Shown one piece after another: positions 1 to 8,363 of a DNA stretch of 56,071 nt; position 1 is the first letter of the stretch; every line of letters starts with the position of its first letter. The notes beneath the pieces are model-generated. The model saw only the letters and a program-made list of their open reading frames with translations. It made no database searches and was not told the DNA's origin. The position numbers were made by a program, and so were the translations under genes. This DNA comes from Treponema sp. (GTDB lineage: Bacteria; Spirochaetota; Spirochaetia; Treponematales; Treponemataceae), in contig JAGBIY010000024.1 of assembly GCA_017934745.1 (NCBI GenBank), forward strand, positions 1 through 56,071. The letters are read 5' to 3'.

Positions 1-123
1 CTCCTCAATGTTGTTTTCACTGTTCTTAAAAACAATATTGATTACGTTCCAGTTTTTCCTCCTGACGTTGACGTCTCAAAACTTGCTGAAAAAGCATTGA
101 AAAATGCTTCGTCAAATGATTGA
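1..123 (+). CDS. C-terminal fragment of an unknown protein (cut by window edge)
   Basis: An open frame runs in from the left edge, in frame with base 1, and stops at TGA 121-123, giving the last 40 residues of a protein (ending in KNASSND). It uses AT-ending codons (AAT, GTT, AAA) far more than the neighbouring genes, which suggests a different origin or a recently acquired element. No domain can be recognised in so short a piece. It converges tail to tail with the Rpn-type gene, only 4 bases away. It could also be a chance open frame; moderate to low confidence. Confidence 0.4.
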   Translation, partial: LLNVVFTVLKNNIDYVPVFPPDVDVSKLAEKALKNASSND

Positions 124-127
124 CATT

Positions 128-832
128 TCATAGCAGGTCTTTTTCTTTGACCTCGGTTATTGCGTCCATGTCCAGGCCGAACCTCTTGTCGTTCGCGAGG
201 ACGGACAAGAGCTGCAGCGTCTCGTGCACATGGCGAATCACTTCCTTTCCTGGCTTGTAGTCCTTGTTCGTCCTGAGCTGCACGAAATAGTCGGCAACTA
301 TCCGAAAGTCGCTCTTGAACTTGGCCACGGTCTCTGGACTCAGCCACGCTATCTCGAACACGTTCACCTTGTAGTCGCTGAACCACTTCTCCAGCTCCCT
401 GGGAATCTCGACGCTCTCGGAAAGTCTCTTGGGCCTGTTCCACCTGCCCATGCCGAAATACAGCACAAGGGTCACGACCGGATACCGGGGATTCCTCTCT
501 CCGGCCTTCGAAGGCTTGTCCAGAAGCTGCGACCGGTAGGCGGCTCCGTCGTATCCCATGACACGGAGCGGTATGTCGGTGTCTATGGCTGTCTGGTTCT
601 CAAGTCCGTACAGGCAGAGTCGCACCCTGTCGTTCATCCAATACTTCGCCACGTCCCTCACCTGCTCGTGCAGTTTTCCGCTGTCAGCCTTGTACTGGGA
701 CGGCACAGGCGCATCCGTCAGGTCGTCCTCCTGCACAACGCTCCTCCCGTCAAATAGGAGCACGTTCACTATGTCGGAGAACACGTCGTTGTAGGCCTCA
801 AGCGATTTCTCGGCTATGTCCTTTTCACCCAT
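128..832 (-). CDS. Rpn-family (PD-(D/E)XK) nuclease / putative transposase-like protein
   Basis: A 234-residue protein resembling the Rpn (YhgA-like) recombination-promoting nuclease family, whose members are PD-(D/E)XK DNA endonucleases tied to recombination and, in E. coli, to phage defence. What is seen: an N-terminal stretch with FDGRSVVQEDDL, a central YRSQLLDK, then the typical strand PVVTLVLYFG followed by W..P..L. It is shorter than usual (about 280-310 residues) and lacks the charged C-terminal tail of the MCEVLDRIE...G type; a separate gene for such a tail is at 55726-55926. No Shine-Dalgarno sequence precedes the ATG, and a -10-like TAGAAT lies 6 bases upstream, so the mRNA may be leaderless. 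Could be a truncated, inactive copy. Confidence 0.7.
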   Translation of the reverse strand: MGEKDIAEKSLEAYNDVFSDIVNVLLFDGRSVVQEDDLTDAPVPSQYKADSGKLHEQVRDVAKYWMNDRVRLCLYGLENQTAIDTDIPLRVMGYDGAAYRSQLLDKPSKAGERNPRYPVVTLVLYFGMGRWNRPKRLSESVEIPRELEKWFSDYKVNVFEIAWLSPETVAKFKSDFRIVADYFVQLRTNKDYKPGKEVIRHVHETLQLLSVLANDKRFGLDMDAITEVKEKDLL

Positions 833-838
833 GACTCA

Positions 839-868
839 ATTCTACTTCGTTTTTTCGCCATTCGGCAA
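839..868 (-). promoter_or_regulatory. Probable promoter of the Rpn-type gene
   Basis: On the minus strand, TTGCCG (863-868) and TAGAAT (839-844) are separated by 18 bases. The -10 ends 6 bases before the ATG at 832, so transcription would start at or next to the start codon. Confidence 0.4.
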
Positions 869-952
869 CATTTTCGCAACGACGGCTTTTCCGCCGATCA
901 ATCGAAGGACAGGAACAGGGGCCGCCCTTCGATTTTTATTTTTTCCCCGCCG

Positions 953-1267
953 TCAGACGGCTGTCTTCCGTTCGCTCTGCCAGTCCCGGCAGCTTATGAA
1001 GAAGTGGTCGCCCCTCCGTCCGTCGATTCCCGTGGCGAACTCGATTCCGTCGTCCGGCCTCTCGTCCGTGTAGTTCGAGACCGAGTACCAGACTACGCAC
1101 TCCACGTCGTTGTCGTCGTTGTCCACGTATTCGGACGGAAGCTCGTGGTAGAAGTAGAACCTGCAGCCCTCCCTCTCCATCAGCGAGCTTTCGTCGAGGG
1201 GTAGTTTTATTCCGCAGTAGAATTTCGCGAAATTCTTCGATGCCGTGATGAATTCTTCCTTTGTCAT
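953..1267 (-). CDS. Small hypothetical protein downstream of galE
   Basis: A 104-residue protein beginning MTKEEFITASKNFAKFYCG and ending SERKTAV. It has no signal peptide or membrane segment and looks like a compact acidic cytoplasmic protein with several aromatic residues (FYFYHELPSEY). The start at 1267 lies 11 bases after the galE stop, so the two genes are probably co-transcribed; the longer frame reading into galE is not needed. No family is recognised. The ribosome-binding site is weak, which fits translational coupling to galE. Confidence 0.65.
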   Translation of the reverse strand: MTKEEFITASKNFAKFYCGIKLPLDESSLMEREGCRFYFYHELPSEYVDNDDNDVECVVWYSVSNYTDERPDDGIEFATGIDGRRGDHFFISCRDWQSERKTAV

Positions 1268-1278
1268 TTTTCTTGGAC

Positions 1279-2262
1279 CTACTTTTTGAGTTTTCCGTTC
1301 TTGAGGTAGGCGTTCCATGTGGATTCGAGAAGCGTCTGAACATCCGAATGCTTTGGAATCCATCCGAGTTTCTCCCGCGCGAGGGCTGACGATGCCACGA
1401 GTGTCGCCGGGTCGCCCGGTCTTCTCTCCACGAAGTCCGCCGGAATCTCCTTCCCTGTGATTTTCCTCGCCGTGTCGAGCATCTCCTTCACGGTCACGCC
1501 CTTCTCGCTTCCGAGGTTCACCGTGACGCTCTCGTTCTTGTCCGCGATGTATTCGAGCGCGAGGACATGGGCGGATGCCAGGTCGGAGACGTGCACGTAG
1601 TCTCGGATGCATGTTCCGTCCCTCGTGTCGTAGTCGTTTCCGAAGACCTTCATCCTCTGCCTTATTCCGCAGGCCGTCTCCATGATGACGGGGAGGAGGT
1701 TCGCGGGGTTCTGCTCAAGTCCGCAGGGGAAGCCGTCCACGTCGTAGCCTGCCGCGTTGAAGTAGCGGAGCGCGGCGAACTTGAGACCCCTGAGCTTGTC
1801 GTACCAGGCCATTATCTCCTCGATTTTGAGCTTGGTGAATCCGTAGTAGTTTTCCGGGTTCTTCGGGTGCCCCTCGTCTATCGGAAGGTACTTAGGCTCT
1901 CCGAAGACCGCCGCACTCGACGAGAAGACCATCCTCTTGCAGCCGTGCTTGACGGCAGCGTTCATTATGTTTATCGTTCCCGTGAGGTTGTTCACGGAGT
2001 ATTTCTCCGGCTCCACCATGCTCTCTCCTGCCGCCTTGAAGGCCGCGAGGTGGACGAACGCGTCGAATCCGAGAGAGAACGCCTTCTCAAGGTCGTCCTG
2101 GATGAGTATGTTCCCGTATATGAATTTGTTCTCTGGAAAGAGGTTCTCCCGAAGCCCGGAAGAGAGGTTGTCGAACACCGTCACCTCGTGGCCCCTTCCC
2201 ATCAACTCTTTCACGACGTGTGAGCCGATGTAGCCGGCCCCTCCTATCACCAATACTTTCAT
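1279..2262 (-). CDS. galE: UDP-glucose 4-epimerase
   Basis: A 327-residue short-chain dehydrogenase-type sugar epimerase that interconverts UDP-galactose and UDP-glucose, the last step of the Leloir pathway and the source of UDP-galactose for surface sugars. Seen: the NAD-binding GGAGYIGSH at residues 7-15, the SSSAAVFG segment near 114-121, the catalytic Y140-x3-K144 pair (YYGFTK), and the conserved NAAG and IRDY..V.D elements further on. The length matches the family. The ATG at 2262 has GAGG six bases upstream and is preferred to the ATG at 2280. galE stands apart from galT, galM and galK (33.6-37.7 kb) and is divergent from the PAP2 gene. Confidence 0.95.
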   Translation of the reverse strand: MKVLVIGGAGYIGSHVVKELMGRGHEVTVFDNLSSGLRENLFPENKFIYGNILIQDDLEKAFSLGFDAFVHLAAFKAAGESMVEPEKYSVNNLTGTINIMNAAVKHGCKRMVFSSSAAVFGEPKYLPIDEGHPKNPENYYGFTKLKIEEIMAWYDKLRGLKFAALRYFNAAGYDVDGFPCGLEQNPANLLPVIMETACGIRQRMKVFGNDYDTRDGTCIRDYVHVSDLASAHVLALEYIADKNESVTVNLGSEKGVTVKEMLDTARKITGKEIPADFVERRPGDPATLVASSALAREKLGWIPKHSDVQTLLESTWNAYLKNGKLKK

Positions 2263-2315
2263 TTCATGCCTCGCTTTCATTTACCAATTTCTTCAATTTT
2301 ATTACGATTTCACCC

Positions 2316-3110
2316 ATGCGAAAACTCGAAACCATTCTTTTGCTGATTTTTTTCATCTGTCCGCGGCTTTTTGCCCAGGAGGACGCCTTCAAACTCGACT
2401 TCAAAAAGGACGCTGCCCTTCTGGGGGCCGGCCTCGTCCTCACCGGAAGCGACCTTGTTCTGGACGACCTGCTGGAGGTCAACCGCAGCGAGTACGACGG
2501 CCGCGTCTACGACAAAAGCGACGTGAACGCCTTCGACCGCTTTTTCATGCGCGGATATTCAAGCGGTATGCACACGGTCTCGACTTTGACGCTCGCATCC
2601 CTCATGGTCTCCCCCGCAGTCCTTCTTCCGCTTTCCGACAGAAGCTTCTGGTCGACGGAAATCGTCATGTACGCCGAGACAATGCTCATCGCTAACGGAA
2701 TCAAGGAGCTGACGAAGCTCTGCGTGGACAGGACCCGCCCCTACATGTACTTCGACGTGGAGGATGCCCCCGACGACAAAATCTCCGAGGGGGACTTCGC
2801 GAATTCCTTCATGTCCGGGCATTCCACCATGGCGTTCGCGTCCGCATCGTTTTTGAGCTACACGTTCTGGAAGCTCTTCCCGGAAAGCTCCCTGAAAATC
2901 CCCGTTGCCGCCGGAAGCTTCTCCGTGGCCGCGCTGACAGCCGTCCTCCGGGTGCTCGGCGGAAACCACTTCGCCACCGATGTCATAACTGGGGCTGTCG
3001 TCGGAAGCTCTGTCGGTTTCCTCGTCCCCTTCCTGCACACGCTCGGAAACGGACGAGGTGTGCAGGTTTCGCCGTCCGCGTCTGGCGTGAGCTTCGTGAT
3101 ACGGCTGTGA
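2316..3110 (+). CDS. Exported PAP2-superfamily phosphatase
   Basis: A 264-residue membrane-associated or periplasmic phosphatase of the PAP2 / vanadium haloperoxidase fold, likely acting on lipid or undecaprenyl phosphates. It starts with a signal peptide (MRKLETILLLIFFICPRLFA, cut before QED). The three PAP2 motifs are present: K134-x6-R141-P142, S167-G-H169 in FMSGHST, and R212-x5-H218-x3-D222 (the catalytic His with its Asp). Several hydrophobic segments lie between them. The ATG at 2316 has no visible Shine-Dalgarno sequence. It is divergent from galE (53 bases) and converges with the GH53 operon, ending 5 bases before it. The substrate is unknown. Confidence 0.85.
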   Translation: MRKLETILLLIFFICPRLFAQEDAFKLDFKKDAALLGAGLVLTGSDLVLDDLLEVNRSEYDGRVYDKSDVNAFDRFFMRGYSSGMHTVSTLTLASLMVSPAVLLPLSDRSFWSTEIVMYAETMLIANGIKELTKLCVDRTRPYMYFDVEDAPDDKISEGDFANSFMSGHSTMAFASASFLSYTFWKLFPESSLKIPVAAGSFSVAALTAVLRVLGGNHFATDVITGAVVGSSVGFLVPFLHTLGNGRGVQVSPSASGVSFVIRL

Positions 3111-3115
3111 GGGGG

Positions 3116-4852
3116 CTACTCGGTGTAGGTGACGGTGACGGTGGCGGAAAGACCGCTGTCACCTGCGACCTTCAATCCATATAGCTTCACATTCCCAATA
3201 AAGGCATCATTCCATTCCGTTCCTGATGAAATCGATGAGCCATCGGAAATACCTGTCCACTGAACAGAATCTCCACTAGGCCAATCACCTTCACCTGCAT
3301 ACGCAGTAATCCATGGATTCTCGGAAGCTGTATAGTCAGAAATCGAAATTTTGATTTTAGTTATCGTCAATTTTGATATATCGTCTGAATTGACGATTAA
3401 AACAGGATTGCCACTAGAGAATGTCCCTGTAAACACCTTTGTTTTTTCTGCGCTATCCGTGTTTTCTTCCTCCGGCACGACATCGAAAAGCGAAGTTCCC
3501 GTTTCGGCCTTGACGCTGAACACTTTCGCGCTTGGAAGGACTTTTCCGTCCAGGTCGAAAAGTGTCTGGTTTTCCCAAGTGCTCGGAATGCTTGTGGTTG
3601 CGACCCATTCGCCGCCCCAGTAGTAGATTCCGCTGCCGCCAGCTTCCGCGACCGCCGCAATCACCTCTCGGATGACGGCCGCCTGGTTCTGGTAAGTCGG
3701 AGCGATTATCGGAGAGCCGTTGTATGTGCTCTTGGATATTCCGAAATTTGTGAGGTTGTAATCCTCGTTCAAATTTTCGTATGCGGTCGCCATGCTGTCG
3801 GTTCCTGTGTACCAGATTACATTGTTTTTGTCGTCGTTCTTGCCTTCGACCCATTCGCAAGTCCACGGGAAACTTGTCTCCGCCACGTAAGCCTTTTTTC
3901 CGGCGGATACGATTGATGAAATTGCGTTTTTCAAATCTGAAATTTTCCTGTTTGAATTGCACGGATAGAATGAAACACCTATTGCGTCATAGTTTGCCGA
4001 GTCAAGCCCTGAAAGATTTGTGATTCTTGAGTAGTAGGAAGGATTCGCCACATGAATCATGACTTCGATTGAGGAGTCGACTGATTTCACGGCGGCTCCG
4101 GCGGCGTTCAGGACTTTCGCAAGTTCCTCGCTTCCGTTGCCGCATACGACGTTCGCATCCTCGCTTGAGACGGAAGGATTAGTGTTCGTCGATTTCTGAA
4201 GTAGCATTCCAGAGTCGATTTCGTTTCCGATTTGCACGAAATCCGGTGCTGCACCAGCTTCGCTGAGGTACGATATGCATTTTTTCGTGTATTCGGAAAC
4301 GGCCGACTCAACTTCGTCAATCGTCGTGAGATTGTCCCATGCGGAAGGATAGAGCTGCTGACCAGGATGTGTCCATGTATCGGAATAATGGAAATCAAGC
4401 AGGACTTTGAGACCGAGTGCCTTTGCGCGAACGCCCATGCTCTTCGCCTTCGCGAGCGTGTTGTATCCGTAGTTCGGAAGCGATGGCTTCGAGTTCGCGT
4501 TGTAGGGGTCGTTCCACAATCTGATTCGCACGGTGTTCACTCCGTTCGCCTTGAGAATCGAAAGCATGTCCTCTTCTTCGTCGTCGGAGTTGTAGAACAC
4601 CGCTCCGTTTTTCTCCAAATCGTACAGTGCTGAAATGTCCACTCCGCGAATGAAAGATTCGCTGTTTATAAGAGAAGCTGCCGTTTCATTTGTCGTTATC
4701 GCAGAGATGGAAAGTGCTTCGTAAGATTCCAGTTCGGCGGAATCGGCAGATGAAGAAGACGGATATGACGGAGTGTCGCAGGAAACAAGTGCAAATGCCG
4801 CTGCAACGGCTAAAACAGTTGCGAGTGATTTTTTTATTTTCATCAGTTTCAT
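3116..4852 (-). CDS. GH53 endo-beta-1,4-galactanase, lipoprotein
   Basis: A 578-residue enzyme predicted to cut internal beta-1,4-galactosyl bonds of galactan or type I arabinogalactan. A signal peptide with lipobox LVSC (Cys25) implies a membrane-anchored, probably surface-exposed lipoprotein. The GH53 barrel spans about residues 66-470 with family motifs RGVDISAL, NTVRIRLWNDP, LLDFHYSDTW, the acid/base in IGNE (Glu211) and the nucleophile in VAET (Glu325). A C-terminal beta-rich domain of about 95 residues resembles the tail of the next upstream lipoprotein. AGGAGGG precedes the ATG at 4852. It is the last gene of the five-gene operon driven from 10.4 kb. Confidence 0.92.
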   Translation of the reverse strand: MKLMKIKKSLATVLAVAAAFALVSCDTPSYPSSSSADSAELESYEALSISAITTNETAASLINSESFIRGVDISALYDLEKNGAVFYNSDDEEEDMLSILKANGVNTVRIRLWNDPYNANSKPSLPNYGYNTLAKAKSMGVRAKALGLKVLLDFHYSDTWTHPGQQLYPSAWDNLTTIDEVESAVSEYTKKCISYLSEAGAAPDFVQIGNEIDSGMLLQKSTNTNPSVSSEDANVVCGNGSEELAKVLNAAGAAVKSVDSSIEVMIHVANPSYYSRITNLSGLDSANYDAIGVSFYPCNSNRKISDLKNAISSIVSAGKKAYVAETSFPWTCEWVEGKNDDKNNVIWYTGTDSMATAYENLNEDYNLTNFGISKSTYNGSPIIAPTYQNQAAVIREVIAAVAEAGGSGIYYWGGEWVATTSIPSTWENQTLFDLDGKVLPSAKVFSVKAETGTSLFDVVPEEENTDSAEKTKVFTGTFSSGNPVLIVNSDDISKLTITKIKISISDYTASENPWITAYAGEGDWPSGDSVQWTGISDGSSISSGTEWNDAFIGNVKLYGLKVAGDSGLSATVTVTYTE

Positions 4853-4869
4853 TTTTCCCTCCTGATTGC

Positions 4870-6012
4870 CTACCAGGAAATCGTGACGGTGCAAGAGCCG
4901 CCGCCAGAGCCATACAAGAACAGTCCATTTTTTATAATCCAATCGATTGTTTCCGTGTCTTCGATTGTGACGGAACCGTCCCAGTCGATGTTGTCTTTCC
5001 AAGCCCCATCAACAGCGTAGCAGGCATTTGCCCAATCTCCTGTTCCGTCGACTTTGTTGGAGAGGGCGATTGTCAACGCAGAAACAGAACTTGAAGAAAG
5101 ACCTGTAAATTCGTCAGCGTCTACAGTCGCCGTTGCCGGAATATCAATTCCCAGTCCGGTTGCGTCTACAACAATCGGAGAGATCGGCGCGCCGTCTGAT
5201 ATGGTGAGCGAGAAATTCTGGCTGTAGGAGACTCCAGCAGTGGAGGCTCTTATTCCGCTTATGTTGAAATCTACGGCAAACGAAGGACATTCAGAAAGTC
5301 CCGAAGCGTCTATGAGAATCGACTTCTTGTCATCGGAGACGCCGCCAAGTTTGAATGAGGCTCCTGCCGGTGCGCCGGAAACTGTGAGGCATGCGTCTTC
5401 GTCAAGGGAGATTTCTCCGTTCAAGGGGATTTCCAATTGGGAGGCAGTGTTCATGAATTTGAAACCGCTTGTCTTCGTGTACAGTGGCTTCACAGAAACT
5501 TTAGACTCGAAAGAGCCTATTTTTCTTCCCTTCTGATTTCCTTCGTCGCAGACAAAGCCCGAAGCCTTTACCGTGACCGAGAGCGTTCCTTTGGAGACTG
5601 TGGAGCCGTCCAGAAATTCAACAACAGGAGACATGTCGAGATAGTATCCGTCTGAATTCTCGTTGAACATTCCCCCTGCCAAGTCCCTCTCTGTCGTTAC
5701 AGTTTTTGAGGATTGTGAATCCGTGTACGAGATTGTGAAACTCCCTGAGAGCGTCTCCAAAGCCACTTTTTTCCCGAATTCAATGTCGAGGTATGAATTT
5801 GTCGAAGCGGAGACATCTGTTGTCGCCGTTCCGTTGTAGTACCATGCGCTTCCGGCGAGTGTCGGTGTTCCCGTCTCCTCCTTCAGTTTCTCCTCCATTT
5901 CGCTCGAAAGCGAGTCCTGCAGGTTCGAGCAGGAGGCCAGGGCCAGCGCAATGCACATTCCTGCGAGCGAAGCGCGGGCTTTTGTCTTTGTTTTTCCGTT
6001 GTCGATTCTCAT
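4870..6012 (-). CDS. Lipoprotein with GH53-like C-terminal module, putative galactan-binding protein
   Basis: A 380-residue lipoprotein: signal peptide, lipobox ALASC (Cys28), then a long beta-rich region without catalytic motifs. The last 85 or so residues align by eye with the C-terminal module of the GH53 enzyme encoded just downstream (shared pattern W..AYA..G.W ... W.G ... LYG ... TVT at the very C-terminus). Position between an outer-membrane barrel and an extracellular galactanase suggests a surface glycan-binding role comparable to SusE/SusF-type proteins, but there is no visible homology to those. GGAGGG lies 6 bases before the ATG. Function is inferred from context only. Confidence 0.75.
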   Translation of the reverse strand: MRIDNGKTKTKARASLAGMCIALALASCSNLQDSLSSEMEEKLKEETGTPTLAGSAWYYNGTATTDVSASTNSYLDIEFGKKVALETLSGSFTISYTDSQSSKTVTTERDLAGGMFNENSDGYYLDMSPVVEFLDGSTVSKGTLSVTVKASGFVCDEGNQKGRKIGSFESKVSVKPLYTKTSGFKFMNTASQLEIPLNGEISLDEDACLTVSGAPAGASFKLGGVSDDKKSILIDASGLSECPSFAVDFNISGIRASTAGVSYSQNFSLTISDGAPISPIVVDATGLGIDIPATATVDADEFTGLSSSSVSALTIALSNKVDGTGDWANACYAVDGAWKDNIDWDGSVTIEDTETIDWIIKNGLFLYGSGGGSCTVTISW

Positions 6013-6025
6013 TTCATTCCCTCCG

Positions 6026-6505
6026 CTAGTAGCTCACTTTCGGTTCGATTCTTCCGTTTGAATCGAGGTTGTCGGAACTTACGACGATGGTGGCCTCTCC
6101 GGCTTCAAGGTCGAGGTCGTTTATGTAGAAGTTGTGCCATTTGGCGTCCCCTCCGTCGTAGCTGTTGCCTTCGAGTGCCGGGTACCAGCCCCTCTTCCAG
6201 TTTGCGTCGCAGACCGTGAACACGATGTTCGCGCTCGACACGGCGATCTGGTTCGTCTTGCCGCTTCCCTTTGAGAGCGTGACCGCTCCGCTTTCCGGCA
6301 GCCCCCAGGAGTCGTAGTCTCCTGTCACGATGTACGAGCCGCCCACGTCGTCCCCCAGTCCCGAAAACTCGAACGTCACCATGAGAGCGTTCTGGTCGTG
6401 GAGTCCGTCCGCGTCGGCGCATGATGAGACGAAGCAGAGCGCGGTCGAAAGGAGCGCAAGGAACGCCGTTTTAATTTTTCCATTCCAAATTCTTGATTTT
6501 CTCAT
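6026..6505 (-). CDS. Small lipoprotein of the galactan operon
   Basis: A 159-residue protein with a signal peptide and lipobox VSSC (Cys29), followed by one small domain rich in Gly, Trp and Asp (YIVTGDYDSWGLPESG, GNSYDGGDAKWHNFY). The domain looks like a compact beta-sandwich of the starch- or carbohydrate-binding kind, but no family can be named with confidence. It lies 10 bases after the barrel gene and 13 before the larger lipoprotein, so it is co-transcribed with them. Exposed Trp and Asp residues would suit glycan capture at the cell surface. Confidence 0.75.
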   Translation of the reverse strand: MRKSRIWNGKIKTAFLALLSTALCFVSSCADADGLHDQNALMVTFEFSGLGDDVGGSYIVTGDYDSWGLPESGAVTLSKGSGKTNQIAVSSANIVFTVCDANWKRGWYPALEGNSYDGGDAKWHNFYINDLDLEAGEATIVVSSDNLDSNGRIEPKVSY

Positions 6506-6515
6506 TTTGTGCCCC

Positions 6516-8342
6516 CTACAAATCCCACACGAGGCCGAGGCTCATGCGGCTCTTGTACATGTAAGTTCCTCCGTCTCCGTCGAGGTCGTTGAGGAGGTAT
6601 GTCCTGTGCGGATATTTGTCGTTCTCCTCGTCGTACCGCCTGAGAGTGTAGTTCGTGTCGGTGTACGGGAACATGCTGTATGTGAAGTGCGTCCAGAGGC
6701 GCGGTTTTCCCGGAAGCGGAATCTTCCTGAACGTGACGCCGAGCGCGAACGCGAACGGAACCACGGTCTCGTCGTCGGATTTCCTTACCACGGAGCCGAA
6801 CGTCGTTCCGATGTTGTCGGTGATGTCTCCTGAGAGCATTATCGAGTGGTATGAAGTGTCGAGAGGGTATCTGGATCCGTTTTTCCATGAGGCGTACTCG
6901 TTCTTCACAGCGTAGTCGAGCTTCGCGTTCTTGAAGTGGGGAATGGCGTCGGTTGTCGCAATCTCGATTCCGGCCTCGTTGAACGAAGCGACGAATTCCT
7001 TCTCGCCGCTCATCTCCTCCGGCAGGCTGTCGAAAGTGAAGGTTCCGTATGAGCCGACCGTCAGGTTCCTTCCCACCAAGGATGACAAGTCCACGTCGGC
7101 GTACGGCTCCGTCCTGAACGAGAGGAATCCCTTGTAGTCGCCGTTGTCGCTGTCCGTCTTGAGAGTCCTCGATATTCCCTGGTCGAGCGCGATTGTGAGG
7201 GGCGTCTTCAAGTCTCCGAATGTCTTCTCCGCGTCAATCTGCGTCGTGGCCGTGTTGGCGTTGATGTCGTCGTAGACCTGTCCGTCCGCGCCCCACACTG
7301 AATCGACCTTCAACCCGGCGACGCTCTGCATGACAGAGGCTTTCCAAGTGTCGGCCGTCCATGAAGCCCTTCCGGCTCCCGCCATCGTGTCGCTTCCAAG
7401 CTCCATGCCGTCAGCCGTGCCGAACGTGCCGAGGACGTGCGCCTCGATTTTGAGACGCTCCACCGGCGAGACCGCTGCGTAAAGGGAGAGCGCGTTCGTG
7501 TTCGTCCTGTTGTAGAAGAAGAGCTGCTCCTCCGGGGAGGAGCTTCCGAACGTCAAAGCCGCCTCTGCCTTGTCCTTGTACTTCACGTCGATGTAGTCGT
7601 ATGTTCCGTAGCTTTCTACCATGTCGCTGAACGCGAGCGTGGCGTCCACTTTGAAGTCGCCGAATTCCTGGATTTCGCTTCCGTTCTTTATCTCCGTGTA
7701 TCCGTTGTAGTCCTTGTAGTCGATTACGTTGAAGATTCCGTCGAAGTGGCTCATGCCCACGTCCTCGCCGGTGTCTCCGTAGCCGAATTTCGCCGTGACG
7801 TAAGGCGTCGTCAGGTTCACCGCCATCTTCTTGAAGTAGCCCAGACCCTCGTCGTTGCCCTTCTTGAACGGGGAAGAGAACATCTCCAAAAGCGACTGGA
7901 ATCCGTCGCCCCACGTCACGTCGGGAACGTTCGCCGCGTATGTGTTCTCCTGGTAGAGAGTCTTGTCGAAGTCGAGCACCGCTATCTCGGACTTGAGGAA
8001 CACGCTGTCGCTCAAGTTGCCCCAGAACCACCAGTTCGCCTCGGTGATGAAGTGGGCGTTGTCGAATTCGTACCCCTTCTTCTTCTTGTCGCTCAAATTC
8101 CGTATGAGCGATTCGTTCACGCTCTGTGTCTCGACCCACAGCCCCATCTTGAGGTTCTTGAAAGGTCCAGCCCCTCCGCCCGCGTCCGTCGCCTCTCCGC
8201 CTGCCGCCGCCGGTTTTGAGAAATCCTCGCCGAGCGGGACGATGAACCCGTCCGTCGCCTCCTGCGCGAAAGCCGAAAGGCCCAGGGCGGACACTGCCAG
8301 CATCGCGATCGCCTTTTTTAGATTCGTCTTCATTTTTTTCAT
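6516..8342 (-). CDS. Outer-membrane beta-barrel protein, putative galactan-oligosaccharide porin
   Basis: A 608-residue protein with a signal peptide ending AFA|QEA, a Gly/Ala-rich linker (residues about 45-60), then long amphipathic alternation of aromatic and charged residues typical of an outer-membrane barrel (for instance KMGLWVETQS, KLDYAVKNEY, SLGLVWDL). It ends in a hydrophobic residue (Leu), as barrel proteins commonly do. No TonB box or SusC-like plug is seen. It lies second in the galactan operon, 21 bases after the secreted GH53 gene, and would supply the route for galacto-oligosaccharides across the outer membrane. Exact family not recognised. Confidence 0.75.
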   Translation of the reverse strand: MKKMKTNLKKAIAMLAVSALGLSAFAQEATDGFIVPLGEDFSKPAAAGGEATDAGGGAGPFKNLKMGLWVETQSVNESLIRNLSDKKKKGYEFDNAHFITEANWWFWGNLSDSVFLKSEIAVLDFDKTLYQENTYAANVPDVTWGDGFQSLLEMFSSPFKKGNDEGLGYFKKMAVNLTTPYVTAKFGYGDTGEDVGMSHFDGIFNVIDYKDYNGYTEIKNGSEIQEFGDFKVDATLAFSDMVESYGTYDYIDVKYKDKAEAALTFGSSSPEEQLFFYNRTNTNALSLYAAVSPVERLKIEAHVLGTFGTADGMELGSDTMAGAGRASWTADTWKASVMQSVAGLKVDSVWGADGQVYDDINANTATTQIDAEKTFGDLKTPLTIALDQGISRTLKTDSDNGDYKGFLSFRTEPYADVDLSSLVGRNLTVGSYGTFTFDSLPEEMSGEKEFVASFNEAGIEIATTDAIPHFKNAKLDYAVKNEYASWKNGSRYPLDTSYHSIMLSGDITDNIGTTFGSVVRKSDDETVVPFAFALGVTFRKIPLPGKPRLWTHFTYSMFPYTDTNYTLRRYDEENDKYPHRTYLLNDLDGDGGTYMYKSRMSLGLVWDL

Positions 8343-8363
8343 ACTCGCCGTCCTATTTCCGCT

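Noticed and set aside
42..443. Long open frame on the minus strand across the Rpn gene
   Set aside because: It is an out-of-frame shadow, rich in Arg and Gly, without homology or ribosome-binding site.
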